Part shown: piece after piece, positions 38,149 to 58,302 of the stretch | How the letters are laid out: each line of letters begins with the position of its first letter | Numbering within the stretch: position 1 is the stretch's first letter | Program-made: the position numbers and the translations under genes | Assembly: GCF_964019385.1 (NCBI RefSeq) | Contig: NC_088646.1 | Coordinates: forward strand, 18,714,280 to 18,778,279 | Direction of reading: 5' to 3' | Source of the DNA: Sycon ciliatum | Taxonomy: Eukaryota > Porifera > Calcarea > Leucosolenida > Sycettidae | DNA: 64,000 bases | Notes under the pieces: generated by a model | Seen by the model: the letters and a program-made list of their open reading frames with translations, nothing else | Told to the model about the DNA's origin: nothing | Databases searched by the model: none

Positions 38149-39134
38149 TGTGGTGTGGTGTGTGTATGTGTGTGTGTGTATGTGTGTGTGTTTTAACTTT
38201 TTACTATGAACACAGCCCTACTGGAAAACATGTTGATGACAACATACATGTGTGTGGGCGTTGTTTGTAGGTGTGTGTGTGGGGGGGGGGGGGGGGAGTC
38301 ATAATTATGCCATTCCCAGGAGATTTCTGTCTGTAGCCACAGGTACCAATGACCTAAAAGACTTAGATACATGTTTAGCCATAGGCTGTCTTCAGACAAC
38401 ACATGCTGTTAACTTATGCAGTCTTCCTCACTACAGTCCATCACAAGTTTTTAAAACAACTCACTTATAATCATTGCTACAAGGAGACACAACCATACAC
38501 TGCAATGCAAAGCCACATATCCGTTTATAATGACCATGATGACGGCGACTCGATCACATCATCCAAACCAATCAATGACCTGCATGGCAACTGCGGTTTT
38601 CAGTGGTCCAGCACTGCATGCCAGTGCCACTGCCTGGACAACGCTTGCAAAAGTAAGTAAGTAACGTTAGTTGCATACGCTCAGCTCAGGCAAGTCGGAG
38701 TCAGTCCTTTCCTGTTTCCAACTCAGCACTCGCTCAGTCTCAAATCTTCCTTCGCTCTGCGACTCTGCTGCTGCATGTTCAATGGTAGTTGACCCCGAGT
38801 GTAGTGACCAGGTGACCTGGTGACGGTGTCTCTTCAGTTCTCACGGATTTGTGGCTACCATAATTCGTTGGTTTTCTCTAACAGGATAATATTCTGTATG
38901 GTTGTGCAGAGATTTTCAGCACCAATCTCGCAAATATCCACAACATCGGCCAAAAGTGACGACAAAACCCACAAACATTTTTTTCCGCCCGAATGTCGCC
39001 ATTTTGTTGTTGTTTGAAAAAATCTGTGCAAGGCTTTTTGCCCTACTCGATCAAGCCATCCTTCGCTCACGGTTGCTGCAATGATGATTCCGTGAAGACA
39101 CGGTTTTGATTTAGCAGGTTGGAGAACTTCTGCA
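36979..39134. other. Intergenic region, collagen to PP2A
   Basis: No gene recognised. It holds the collagen 3' untranslated region, a CA run at 37078-37094, poly-G at 38040-38058 and 38281-38297, and a GT microsatellite at 38116-38200. The PP2A promoter should lie in the last few hundred bases; I see no clear TATA box. Confidence 0.6.
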
Positions 39135-47554
<8,420 letters not shown>

Positions 47555-48061
47555 AAGTTTATCATCTCTTTATGCTTTTTCTCCTTCATTGTCACCGCTA
47601 CTCAGACTACTGCTAAGTGTCACTCCCTGTTTTGTCATATAGACATCATCACTCTCCTCCTGCGTCGTCTCCAATTTCTACTCTTTGCTGTGCTGTCTAC
47701 GTTTTTTCTTCTTATTTTTTACTGCAAAATTACTGCAGAGTATTCATGACGTAAATAAGTGCTGAAAGCACACCATGTGTGAAAAATCTGGAAAACTCTA
47801 GCTAGTCGTTTCTTTTCTTGGTGTGCTATATAATTATTGGTTCAAAGCAGAGAAGAGCAGCGCAGAGAGAGTAATATGAAAATAAAAGCTGGCTAAAGAT
47901 CCTAATACTCTCTGATAGTGTTTATGCAACAGGCACAGCAGCGTTGAAAATCAGGCTACAGAGAAGTCATGTGGGATAATTCCATGCACATAAATAAATG
48001 GCGGTGTGAAATAAATACACAAGCAGTAGTAAAATTGCAAGTCGACATACTGACGCGCATG
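47555..48061. other. Tail-to-tail intergenic region PP2A / ARFGAP1
   Basis: About 500 bp holding both 3' ends. An AATAAA signal for the plus-strand PP2A transcript is at 47881. No clear poly-A signal for the minus-strand gene was found. Confidence 0.6.
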
Positions 48062-51000
48062 CTATTTCTTGATATCAATAGTAGACCATTCACCGCCATC
48101 GTCGTTGCCCCACTCTTCCGTGTTCCAGCCCTCGGCATCCTCACTCTTCTTCTTTGTTGTCGTCTTCCTCGGCGTGGCTGTAGTTGACGTGGACCGGCTT
48201 CTGGTCGCTGCACGTGGTGACGTTGAGGAGGACCGTTGAGCCGCCTTACCTTGAGGCGTGGTTTGCTCAGAGCTACCGGTTGCACCCCAATCGTCCTGGC
48301 TACCCCACGAACCCCAGCCATCATCACTGTGGCCCTTGCCAGTTGCGGGGGTCGAACTGCTAGCAGCAGCAGAGGAGGACATACCGCTGGAGCCAGTAGA
48401 TGAGGCATAGCCATGGGGCTGTCTTGATCCAGGAGAAGCACCCATGTTGGCCGTTGCCTCGCCACAGGTTGACACAAACGACTGGATACCAGACCAAACA
48501 TTGGCGCCTGTTGAGTACATCGAGTCGACCACCTTCTTGCGACTTTCTTCATCCTGAACGAGCACAAGCAAAAAATGATGCGAAGAGAACGTTATTATCC
48601 GAAGAATGGACGAAAAGATATTTCTACGCAGCACAAAATAAGATGGCAGTGCAACCAGTGCAATACAGTAGGCACTACGGTACTCAATATTAGTATACTT
48701 ATAGGGTTATGGTTAAAGGGGAAGTTAAGGCAAAAATCAAAATTTCACCAGTTGTAGTCTTCGGGGTGCCGAGTCGAATGGTCGTGGTCCGAGGAAGCTG
48801 AGACGCTCTCTTCCTACTTGAATCCCAATCGAACTCGCGCACTTCCACCGAAACTGGGTGACCGCGCCCTACTAGATGGGGATTTGTATGCAAAATGTCA
48901 CTAAAAGCGCCATTTCGTTCTTATAAAAGCACGGATGACCGCGATTGGCCCATATGTTGTAGTCTTTTGGACGCTGAGTCGACTGGTTTTGGTCCGAGAA
49001 AGCTCCTTTATTCCCAATCGAACATGGTTGAACAAGCGGTCACGTGCTCCTGCATGCCCAATCACCTGGTCACAGCGCCAGCAGGCGACAACTTTCACAC
49101 CAAGGTTCAACTCGAGTGACAGGACTGCACCCAAAAAAGGTCAAACAGGCTAGTAAGTTGTACCCTGCAGGCACGGTGACCAGGTGACTGGCGGACGCAG
49201 GAGCACGTCAACGCTTGTTCAAGCATGTTCGATTGGGAATAAGGGCCGAACGCTGCATCGCAGCCTTTTTCCCAAGAGTGTGCAACTCAAGCATACCCTG
49301 CTATCCCGACAGTTGAAGTCATTTTTTTACGATGCAACACCCCTCGCACGAGTGACTCACCCACTACGCCATGCCATAAAAGTCAAACCCGCACAGATAT
49401 TCAATGTAAATCCACGTGTTCACCCTTCCTGCTGGCCTGTAAGTTTGTTAGTATAGTACTTACTCCTTATTTTTACAAAACATACTTCGAATGTAATTTC
49501 CTTTATGAAGCCCATGGCTTTATAACTGAGACTGGCTTTATAATCGAATATACCACCATGGCTTTAAAGGTGCGGACATACGGTATGACGTACTGAAGGA
49601 CATCATATCAAAAATGAAATCAACTTCTAAAATGAAAGAATCCATAGTGGGATTACACACTCCTGTGGGGTTATGTTAGTTATGTACTCCCGTCGCCGCA
49701 TATTCACAGTACAGTTCATGGGTGTCCACTCTACTAAACTTATGGTGTTGTGTGGTGGGCAAGGCATAACAAAAAACGTAAACAAGTCTACATATTCCGC
49801 GGTTCCTGCGATTTCTACCCAGGTGCTTCCCTAGGAATAGTGAGGTGCTTTCCCACACCGTGTCCTCTCCCAGGCGCATACGACTCCCTGAATTCCATGC
49901 ATGACAACCGTACTGGAGTTCGCGCATACGACTCCCTGAATTCCATGCATGACAACCGTACTGGAGTTCAAGTTAAAAAAAAAAAAAACTAAACCACGCC
50001 GTTCACACGAGCATTGTGTAACCGCTTACCGTAAAGGAGTCCTGTACTGTTGCAGTCAAGTCCACAGCCTACAGGTCATGCAAACACACGCACACACACA
50101 TACAGTGACTTCGGTTTGTGTCCACAACCAGGATGGGATGGGAGTAAGAACACACACGCACTACTAGCGTACTACACTATAATAATTCTGTAAAACCCAA
50201 AATGCTAGCCACAAATGTACTTTTTAAAACAAAGCATAGATCACATCAAGAGTCATGGTTCGCACAGGGCCTCGAAAGTGCTTGAATTTTGAAAAATCCT
50301 TTAAGGAAAAAAGCGCTGAAAGGCCTTGAAAAACGGTTTTTGTTCAAAAATGACACCTCAGACCGCGGTCACACATGTCTTTGGCGGGACTTCCACCTCC
50401 GCCGTAGCTGTGTGTGACCACGGCCTTAGCCTTCTAAAAACGGTTACTTTTTTTTCCGTTGACGTCGCGCTTGTCGAACATTGAAAACAGCTTTTGGTCG
50501 ACTCGGGCTTCCATCAATCAGTTTTGTTTTGTTTCCTGTGACACCAAGAAAATGGGCAAGTGCTCGTTTCAAGCAAAATGGCTCGAGGAGCAGAAGTACC
50601 AGTCATGGCTGGCTGCCGATTCGGATAAACACCGTACTCGGTGTAAGCTGTGCAGAACGACTTTCTCAGTTGCCGCCATGCTGACGGGAAAAAACATCGT
50701 GAGATGCGTTCCTGCGCCAGCTCATCAGCTGGCAGGAGATTGTTCCTGCCCCAGCAGCCGGCGTCTACTGCAGCTGCTGCAGCATCAGCTGCTCTAAGTT
50801 CAACGTTGGTGCAATTCGTCAGCACTAGGGAGACGCTGAAAGCTGAGGTCCTCTGGGCTCTGACTGTCATTGCCAAAAACTTCTCGTTCCGAAGTTCGCA
50901 AGGAATGAGCGCCTTGGTTGCAGAGATGTTTCCGGACTCGGCCATCGCAAAGAAGTTTCGCTGCGGCGAGCGGAAGGCCAATTACATTGCCACGTACGGC

Positions 51001-54000
51001 ATCGCTCCGCCACCTTGCAGAAGAGTGCTGATCAGTATGAGCGGCCAAGGAGAAGTTAACGGAGCTGCAGGCTATTGATTCACAATTGAAAGACTTGCAG
51101 TGATGTGTGTGTGTGTGTGTGTGTGTGTTTGTTCAATTCTTATTGAACTCTTCAGATCATAATGGCCACTGGTTGGCCATGAATTATAATTTCTGATGTC
51201 TAAATCAAGGATATCTGATGATCGCTCCGATGCGTGAAACTTTAAGTTACAGCTAACACAGCCTTTCGCCTCTGTTGTGTGTGTAAATCAAGGGTATTAA
51301 GTTTCTTCCCAAATTTCCCATTCCCTGTACTATCCTGAAGAGAAGGGAAAGAAAACGCCTGATAGATGAAAGAATGTGTCTACTTGATTGCGTGGATTTG
51401 CGTCTTTGCATGCGAAGTTATAGATTGCGAAATTAAGAAACTACTAGTGGGTAGAAGATCATGGCCACCAATCTCGTTGGGTACCAACTACACAGCGACA
51501 CCTGCACACAAACGGTTACATACTACAGACTCGCAGTATGGAGTTCAATGAACACACAAGATGCCGAAAGCTTTCACCACCAGCTTAACCCTTTACTGGT
51601 CTACCATAAGCGTACCGATACTATAGTATCGGTACGTTTGGCCCTCATTTTTTTGGGGTCTTGTTGCTAGGAGACAGCTAAAATGGCGCTCTACGCGTAG
51701 CTGAGGTCCAAGGCTTTCTGACGATGTGCAAAACAACCATGCTTACCATACAAATTTTTGCCGTATCGATCGACTGAAGTTTGTTGAAATTGGAAAAGAC
51801 GACCATCCGCCATGCGCGCATTTCAAGAATGTGAGTGCATCTCTTGGGGCCCTGTTTGACAAGCGTTCTGAGAGCAGTAACATCACCAGTCCAGGCTGGA
51901 TGTCCCGGGAGGTTTTGCAGTGTAGTGTGTTGAGAAAAAGAGCTCCGTTGAGTCCTGCTAGTTCAAAAATATATCGTCCACGATAGAAGAAACAAAATTC
52001 TCCAAACAGAGAGGAAGCCTTCTTGCTGCCCACACGGCGACAGCGACTGTCACAAGGACTCGTTAGGTGCGATCAGCTGATTCGCCTGGCCGTGAGAATC
52101 ACGGCATGCGTAAGCTCGCGCCTGAGTACTCATCTGAGCGAGAGTGAATCTGACGCGAGCAGCGCTGAGATGAACAAACCGAAACTGCGATATCGTGGAA
52201 TGGGAATTGCTGCTGCTGGCGTATCGCCGATGGCGAGGTATTGGTGTTCAATGGCGGTATTGTAGAGAGCCTACATTTCTTGTAAAGACGTAGCCCTTAC
52301 CTGATTGTTTATCGTACGACTTCAGCTCCATCACGAACTTGGTATGCCCTTCGTGCTGTGATATTCGTGTATTTCATTCGCAATTGTATTTTCTCTCAAC
52401 TTGAAGGGCAACCATGGGCCCTATCCTTGCCTGGACCTAGTCATATTTGAATTTTCTGGACGTGTTCAGGCATACAGATTTTGAAAATATATGGTTTACC
52501 CATGCCTACATCACATGGTTCTTGAGTTATTGCTGGTTGTGTGTACATGTATTTGCGTGACCACCCCTCACATACATTGAGTTAGACCGGCAAAGGGTTA
52601 AAAATGCCTTAGGGCAAAGGGCCCGCTTACCTTTTCAGCAGCTGGCTTCAGCATGGTCTCATTAACATTGCTGCCAATCACAAGTGCCTGCGTGCATGTG
52701 GGGAACACAAAACAAAGTTACATAGCCAAACGCGCACAGTACATGGTGCTAGCACGGCATGCTCTGGCTACAGTAACAGTTGGAACTAAACACGTTACGC
52801 TGACTAGTCATATCTATGCAGTGAGGAATATCATAAATGACCAAAAATATACAAGTGGCTCTTGTGAGGGACTGCTGGTGCATGTACCCTGGCCGATTTC
52901 AGTACAGCATCCAAAGGAGTCTTTTAGGACACATAGCTCGGGGGATATACCGTGAACTGACCTGCTCTGTGGCCGTGCTTGCAAGCTGGGTTGCAGATTC
53001 AGCAAACAAACTCCAGCCCTAGGAAAAAACACAGAAACGATACGGTGAGCAGGGTTGCTGAACAGTGAGTACCGGTATACGACTCGAATAGGAACACGTG
53101 TGACAGTCGTGGTGTCACAAGACGCTAACAGGCACAGCAGTGGTGGTGGTAACAACACTCACAACACAAAATCAAAATACTGGACTACGCCTGAAGTACG
53201 TGTAGACGTGCCAGGATCAGTTTGCACTGAAAACAGGTACATAGTTGTCAGTGGAATAGGTGGGGTATCAACAAGCAACAGTTCTATTCACTTAGTACAT
53301 TACTATTCGTTCATCAGAAACAAAGCGACAAGAACCTTGCAAATTGCCACAAACGCAATACTGACGTTTCGGGCACCGGCTGTCCTTACGTAGTATTTTT
53401 CATTCACATAAGTCGTATCCATATCTGAAAGTCATCCACTTTCCCAAATCGGTACCATATGTCCAAGAAGAAAATTGAGTGGAAAACAACTCATACTAAA
53501 CTATTTGAAAGCAAGGAGCCGTACGATGCATTTTCAGACTTGATCATGGAAAGTCCTGAAAGGTGAGAATGCATCACATGCAAAGCATGTGCAGCTTCTT
53601 ACCGGCATCCAATGAAACTAAGAAATGCACACATTAGCATGTCCAGTGCAGGGGATGCCAAGACGAATAGCAACGGCAATGGAGAGAGACAGACAGGGAG
53701 GAGAGGAGGGGAGAGAATACAGGTACAGCACTGGCTCTTATTGTCGGCAACTTACTGTGGTCAAAGAGGCCATTGCATTTGTCAGCATCTCACCTACATG
53801 GGAAACAGCCAACACAACCCGGAACACAAGCCGTATGGCCAACCTCCTCCACCATCTCCATTCCACAAACATTCTGGCAGCGTTCAAGTCACGGGGATTG
53901 ATTTCTACTCTTGACGTAAATAAACAGCAATTATGCAACCAAGCCCAAGGCATGTAGCTATCACAAGGACCACTAGATCAATAGTTCACCACATATGCAC

Positions 54001-56049
54001 AACAGTTACTTTTCTAGGCCTGATCTAATCCTGACCACTGGGCCAGGGAGCATGCACAACTACAGTCATGCACAGCACTCACCAGAATCAAACTGGCCAG
54101 CAGAACGGGAACTACTACTTTGATCAGGAGTGGAGCCAAAACCAACATACTTGCCACCTTGACTTGGAGGTACATGGCTGCAGAGAGTGAAGAGCAGCGA
54201 TAGAAATACCGGTTCGGCAGTCAGGGTTGGGCACCTCACACTCACTCTGCAATACATGCATTTGATGCTATGGCCTACACCGCTGGAATCGAAGGTGAAA
54301 GAAGTTGCCATGCATGCAACAATGTATTTATTATCACATACATACCATAGAGAGTGACAGGCGTTATCCAACACCATGGTTAGGGGGAATCATTCACCTC
54401 TACCCACCCATCCACCCACAGCCCCAACCACAAGGAGCACTCACTCTGGCCTGGTGGCGTTTTCATCCTGGCGACGCTGGAAGAAATCTGCGCGATGCGT
54501 TGCGATTTCATCACTGCAACAAACAAGAGTGAGCAATGTTAAGTGGAACAGCTCTGACAATAGAAGCCGGTAGTGACCGACATTACCTTTACTACGAAAA
54601 AAGGAAGCAATGTCCCGCAGGGTGCCACAAGTAAACACCTACCGCCACTACCCCACTGTCCCAAATAACAACAATCTTTCCACAGGGAAACAACAAACCT
54701 TGAATACTGGCGTGACTGGGACTGTGATGCAGCGCTGGATGAAGTAGAAGAGGTGGTGACGGCTGGAGGCTGATGATGCCGAGCAGGCGACGAGTCAATC
54801 GACCATGAACGGCCATTGGCTTCTGCAGACACCTGCCAGTGGAGATGACGGACATGTGAACAAAAAAAACCCAGCGCACACAAGCTGAGAGAGAGAGAGA
54901 GAGAGAGAGAGACCTAAACTAGACCAGGAGCGCACATGAACAAGAAGCGGGTGATTAGAGACCCACAGTTTTAACAGACAAATCATATGGCTACATCCAG
55001 TGTTTTGCCCAGCATTTGGTTGAGTTTGCTTGGACTACCGTAGCTCAAGAGTAGAGTGCATGAACCAAAGCAAGAATTAAATAGGAGATCCACAGCTACA
55101 TGCATACAGGATCCACAGCTACATGCATAGCTCAAGAGACACATGAATTCATCCCCGACTACGACGTACCTTATCTCTAAATAGAGCGGCGGCACGGGAG
55201 TTATACTTTGCCACAAAGTCCATGCCCGGTTTGATGTCGGACTGTGACTGCAAGAACGAACGGAGCACACTGTTGCCACCAACCTGTACAGGAGTAAAAA
55301 AAAACCGTGTATTTATTACATATCACATAATGAAATCAAGACCATTCTCACTCCTCACACGTGTATTGGCTATATTCTATGACAGGTTAGTATGCCTGTT
55401 ACAAATGTCGTAGTGAAGAAGACAGGTGTGCCACTATTGGACATTGTCATCGTTATTACTTTGACGGATGCATGCAGCGTGCTTTTATCGCAAATGTGCA
55501 TTTTAGAGATAATGCTTAGAATAGAGACAGGAGTTGGCAGGATTTCCATTTGTACTACCTCAAACTAATTAATATACAGAAAACATGGTGATATTTTCAC
55601 CTTCATTTTTTCCAGTTCCAAGTCTTTCCACTTGTCCATAGTTACCGAACGAACGAAGCTGGACAATAACAAAATGAAAAGCGAGTATGGTAAGCGGTGC
55701 GGATACAGCAAGGCAATGTGATAAAACCAGAATCAAGAGAAGCAATTAATTAATTGCACTTACCTCAAATGGACACCTAAACTCCTGTGGCGGCCCGAGC
55801 ATTCCAGGCAAATGAAAATACCGTAACTGACAGATACCCACTGGGGATTCTTGGCACCGCAGTCAAAGCAACTCTAAAGGAAAGAAAAAATAAACAATGG
55901 GTATTCTCATTGAGCTGAATTCAGGTGGAATGGAAAAGGTACTATGCGTCACAACGAATTGAAGAAGGTGAAAACAACCTTACATTGTTATCACTAATTC
56001 GACGTAAATCTGTAAGGGCACGCCTCGTCCTTGGAGAGGCCCCAGACAT
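48062..56049 (-). CDS. ARFGAP1: ADP-ribosylation factor GTPase-activating protein 1-like
   Basis: Eleven exons on the minus strand: 56049-55984, 55873-55764, 55659-55601, 55283-55170, 54832-54699, 54513-54445, 54177-54083, 53793-53756, 53018-52962, 52687-52631, 48553-48062. About 429 residues. The ArfGAP zinc finger is CFDCG with [15 protein letters not shown], followed by [13 protein letters not shown]. The ALPS-like Golgi-curvature sensors are [13 protein letters not shown] and the Ser/Thr-rich amphipathic [16 protein letters not shown]. The C-terminus is Trp/Gly/Asp-rich ([14 protein letters not shown]). It activates Arf1 GTP hydrolysis on Golgi/COPI membranes. Exon 3 carries one extra A in the AAA at 55620-55622 relative to the frame needed by exon 4; all other phases agree, so a sequence error or recent frameshift is likely. 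The last intron (4.1 kb) is full of repeats. Confidence 0.92.
49008..49242. repeat. Foldback element, arms of about 80 bp
   Basis: TTATTCCCAATCGAACATG and about 60 further bases reappear inverted at the other end. A degenerate third copy of the arm lies at about 48790-48870. It is in the last ARFGAP1 intron. Confidence 0.75.
49872..49970. repeat. 49-bp tandem duplication
   Basis: GCATACGACTCCCTGAATTC plus the following 29 bases occurs twice head to tail, before a poly-A run. Confidence 0.9.
50551..51078 (+). pseudogene. hAT-like transposase relic with BED-type zinc finger
   Basis: One frame reads [20 protein letters not shown] and [13 protein letters not shown] (a BED-like finger start). 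The continuation, starting GKKHREMRS and including [18 protein letters not shown] and [28 protein letters not shown], is in another frame from about 50660-50700. The C-terminal catalytic part is absent. The pattern matches a family of hAT-related transposase-like genes common in aquatic invertebrates. It lies on the plus strand inside the last ARFGAP1 intron. Confidence 0.65.
51102..51130. repeat. GT microsatellite
   Basis: A (GT)n run directly after the hAT-like relic. Confidence 0.95.
51585..52601. mobile_element. piggyBac-type element with TTAA ends
   Basis: TTAACCCTTTACTGGTCTA at the left and TAGACCGGCAAAGGGTTAA at the right are inverted ends inside TTAA. Short ORFs (51726-51986, 52023-52265) do not show a catalytic domain, so it looks non-autonomous. 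It ends 30 bp before the splice donor side of ARFGAP1 exon 10 (52631-52687). A perfect palindrome lies at 51611-51636. Confidence 0.75.
54889..54912. repeat. GA microsatellite
   Basis: A (GA)n run in an ARFGAP1 intron. Confidence 0.95.
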
Positions 56050-56330
56050 ACTTGTCCAAGATGCAAAACAGACTCCAAACTAACTCAAAGCTTAGGGAAA
56101 TTCGAAATGACGATTGTTCTTGAAATCTCTGAACTGGAGCTTCAGGTCTAGTCTTTTCAATGTTCCGAGTGTTCGCTTTGTTCTCTGCATGCACCCACAA
56201 AAGCTGTACCCACTCGTAGACCTACACAGCGGCTACACTGCACTGTCAACTACCAGACTACTGCCACATACTACACTGTAGTACTGGTCAAGTGTCATGA
56301 ATCAGGAATGTCATGACTGAGTCATATGCG

Positions 56331-56448
56331 GCTCAGCACGGCGGGTGCGCTAGGCGCGCCGCGCTTCGTGCCATCCGTACCCCCGGGCCGCGGCCCCGTA
56401 GGTCTACGGACGGTACGAAGTGCGGCGCGCCTAGCGCGCATGCTGAGT
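56331..56448. repeat. GC-rich imperfect inverted repeat in the ARFGAP1/KCTD9-like head-to-head region
   Basis: The left arm GCTCAGCA...TGCGCTAGGCGCGCCGC is mirrored by GCGGCGCGCCTAGCGCGCATGC, around CCCGGGCCGCGGCCCC. The 825-bp gap between the two divergent start codons should contain both promoters. It could be a MITE or a regulatory structure. Confidence 0.7.
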
Positions 56449-56874
56449 CTACAACAATAAATTTTTCACAAAATTGATAATTACACGTATTTTGAGAATT
56501 ATTTTGAGAGGGTGAACGTATTTTTTGGTTTGATTTCGCTTCACGACACATCTTCCAGTTCCACACAACTACTCTTTTGTTCTTCGAGCACAAGTGATGA
56601 GGACAAGCGTGCTGACTAGTCAGTTCATCACATCAGTAGTCTGAATAGGGGAGCTTCACGATCAAGTCTGTCAAGTGGAAGGCAACATAGAAGGAAGGAT
56701 TGAGTGAATGAGAGTGCTGTTTTCCGATGGGACGGCACTGTTTATCAGGTACATAATCATTGTACATGTATTGTCATGAAAGTGCGCGATGAAGTTGTTC
56801 ACATGTATAAATAGTGCTTTTTGGTGTAGAAATCCTGCAACACGTAGCTGCACTATTTGCTTCTGCGCATCGGA

Positions 56875-58191
56875 ATGGATACGAGTGAAATAGGACAGAA
56901 GCCTCTGAATGAAGTAGGGCACTCCAGGCACATGTCAGAGAATGGCTGTCTCAGCACAGTTGAACAGGCGATGGACGACGTGTCCAAACTCTCAGTGGAG
57001 GATGTGTTTCGGGAACAGTTGCACAAACGCCGCAAGCGTCAGATCAAACTCAACGTTGGCGGACGCATGTTCGTGACATCACTGACAACCCTCTCTGCTG
57101 ACCCGGACAGTATGTTGGCGGCTATGTTTAGTGGCCGCCATGAGCTAGATGTGGACAAACAAGATATGAGTGTGTTTATTGATCGGAATGGGCAGGCGTT
57201 TGCGTCGATTTTGGAGTGGCTGCGGACTGGCCTTGTTCCAGCATCTGTGCTGCAGAGTGATAGCGAGCGAAAAGCAGTGCTCGTTGAGGCCAAGTATTTT
57301 CAACTGGAAAGTCTGGCAAGCAAGCTGGAGGAGGTTGATAGTCAGTGCATGGAGGGTGAAAGCGGAATGGCAGACCTCCTGGACTGTGGCATAATCAAGC
57401 TAAACGTCGGTGGCAAGCTGTACTCTACGTCGCGGACAACGCTGACATCGGACACATCGTCGATGCTCGCTTGCATGTTCTCTGGCCGTCACAACGTTCA
57501 TCGCGACGAGAATGGATGCATATTCATTGACCGAGACGGCGAGCTATTCGCCCACGTGCTAAACTGGCTACGCAGCCGTACGGTCCCACCGCTCGATCCC
57601 GTGACCAAGGCAGGCCTGCTCACCGAAGCACAGTACTTCCAACTGACCGACTTAGCAGCGGCGCTGAGCCAAGGTGACATCACCGATCACCGATGCTTGC
57701 GGCAGATCACGCCGGAGATATTCTACTCGTCCTACCAAAGCTCTCTGGTGAACAATCAGCCGCTGGTGTTCAGCTATGTGGACCTGCGACTCATACCGAG
57801 CATGGCGGGTCTATTCCTGGCCAAGGCTGATTTGCGTGGCTCGAATCTTAGCGGTATCTGCCTTCGCAACACCACGCTGGAAGAGGCCAATCTCAACGGT
57901 ACGCTGTTCAGCAGCTGTGACATTCGCGGTGCCAATTTGCGTGGTGCCGTGCTCATTGATGCTACGCTGGACTCGGCCAACCTGCAGAATGCTCTCATGG
58001 ACCGGTGTCGCCTGGCTGGCGCTAGTCTCGTCAATGCGGACTTGCGACAAGCGTACATGCGATCGACGCGCGTGTCACGTACCAACTTTCAGGGTGCGCT
58101 GACGGAGGGCACGCACGGCCTGGAAATCGAGCACTCCTCTGCCGCGCGTGGCAACGGCGCTGCTCACCCGCCCGCGACTATTCCGACGTAA
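56875..58191 (+). CDS. KCTD9-like protein with two BTB/T1 domains and pentapeptide repeats
   Basis: A single exon of 438 residues. The ATG at 56875 is the first in frame. Residues about 60-160 and 178-275 are tandem potassium-channel-tetramerisation-type BTB domains (IKLNVGGRMFVTSLTTL and IKLNVGGKLYSTSRTTL, each with MFSGRH and a following EWLRTG or NWLRSR). From about residue 320 pentapeptide repeats follow (ADLRGSNLSG, EANLNGT, GANLRGAV, SANLQNA, ADLRQAY). KCTD9 is a Cullin-3 adaptor with one BTB plus pentapeptides, so a ubiquitin-ligase adaptor role is likely by family. The duplicated BTB and lack of introns are unusual among these intron-rich neighbours. Confidence 0.88.
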   Translation: MDTSEIGQKPLNEVGHSRHMSENGCLSTVEQAMDDVSKLSVEDVFREQLHKRRKRQIKLNVGGRMFVTSLTTLSADPDSMLAAMFSGRHELDVDKQDMSVFIDRNGQAFASILEWLRTGLVPASVLQSDSERKAVLVEAKYFQLESLASKLEEVDSQCMEGESGMADLLDCGIIKLNVGGKLYSTSRTTLTSDTSSMLACMFSGRHNVHRDENGCIFIDRDGELFAHVLNWLRSRTVPPLDPVTKAGLLTEAQYFQLTDLAAALSQGDITDHRCLRQITPEIFYSSYQSSLVNNQPLVFSYVDLRLIPSMAGLFLAKADLRGSNLSGICLRNTTLEEANLNGTLFSSCDIRGANLRGAVLIDATLDSANLQNALMDRCRLAGASLVNADLRQAYMRSTRVSRTNFQGALTEGTHGLEIEHSSAARGNGAAHPPATIPT

Positions 58192-58302
58192 CAACGTGCG
58201 CCAAAACACTACACCCACCCGCGACTATTCCAATGTAACAGCGTGCGCCAAAAACACTACACCCACCCGCGACTATTCCAGCATAGTAATGTGTGCAAAA
58301 CG
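58160..58302. repeat. Tandem repeat, about 48 bp x 3, at the end of the KCTD9-like gene
   Basis: Units contain CACCCGC(CC)GCGACTATTCC and TGCGCCAAAA(A)CACTAC. The first unit overlaps the last codons and stop of the KCTD9-like ORF; the rest lie in the 3' untranslated region. Confidence 0.85.
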
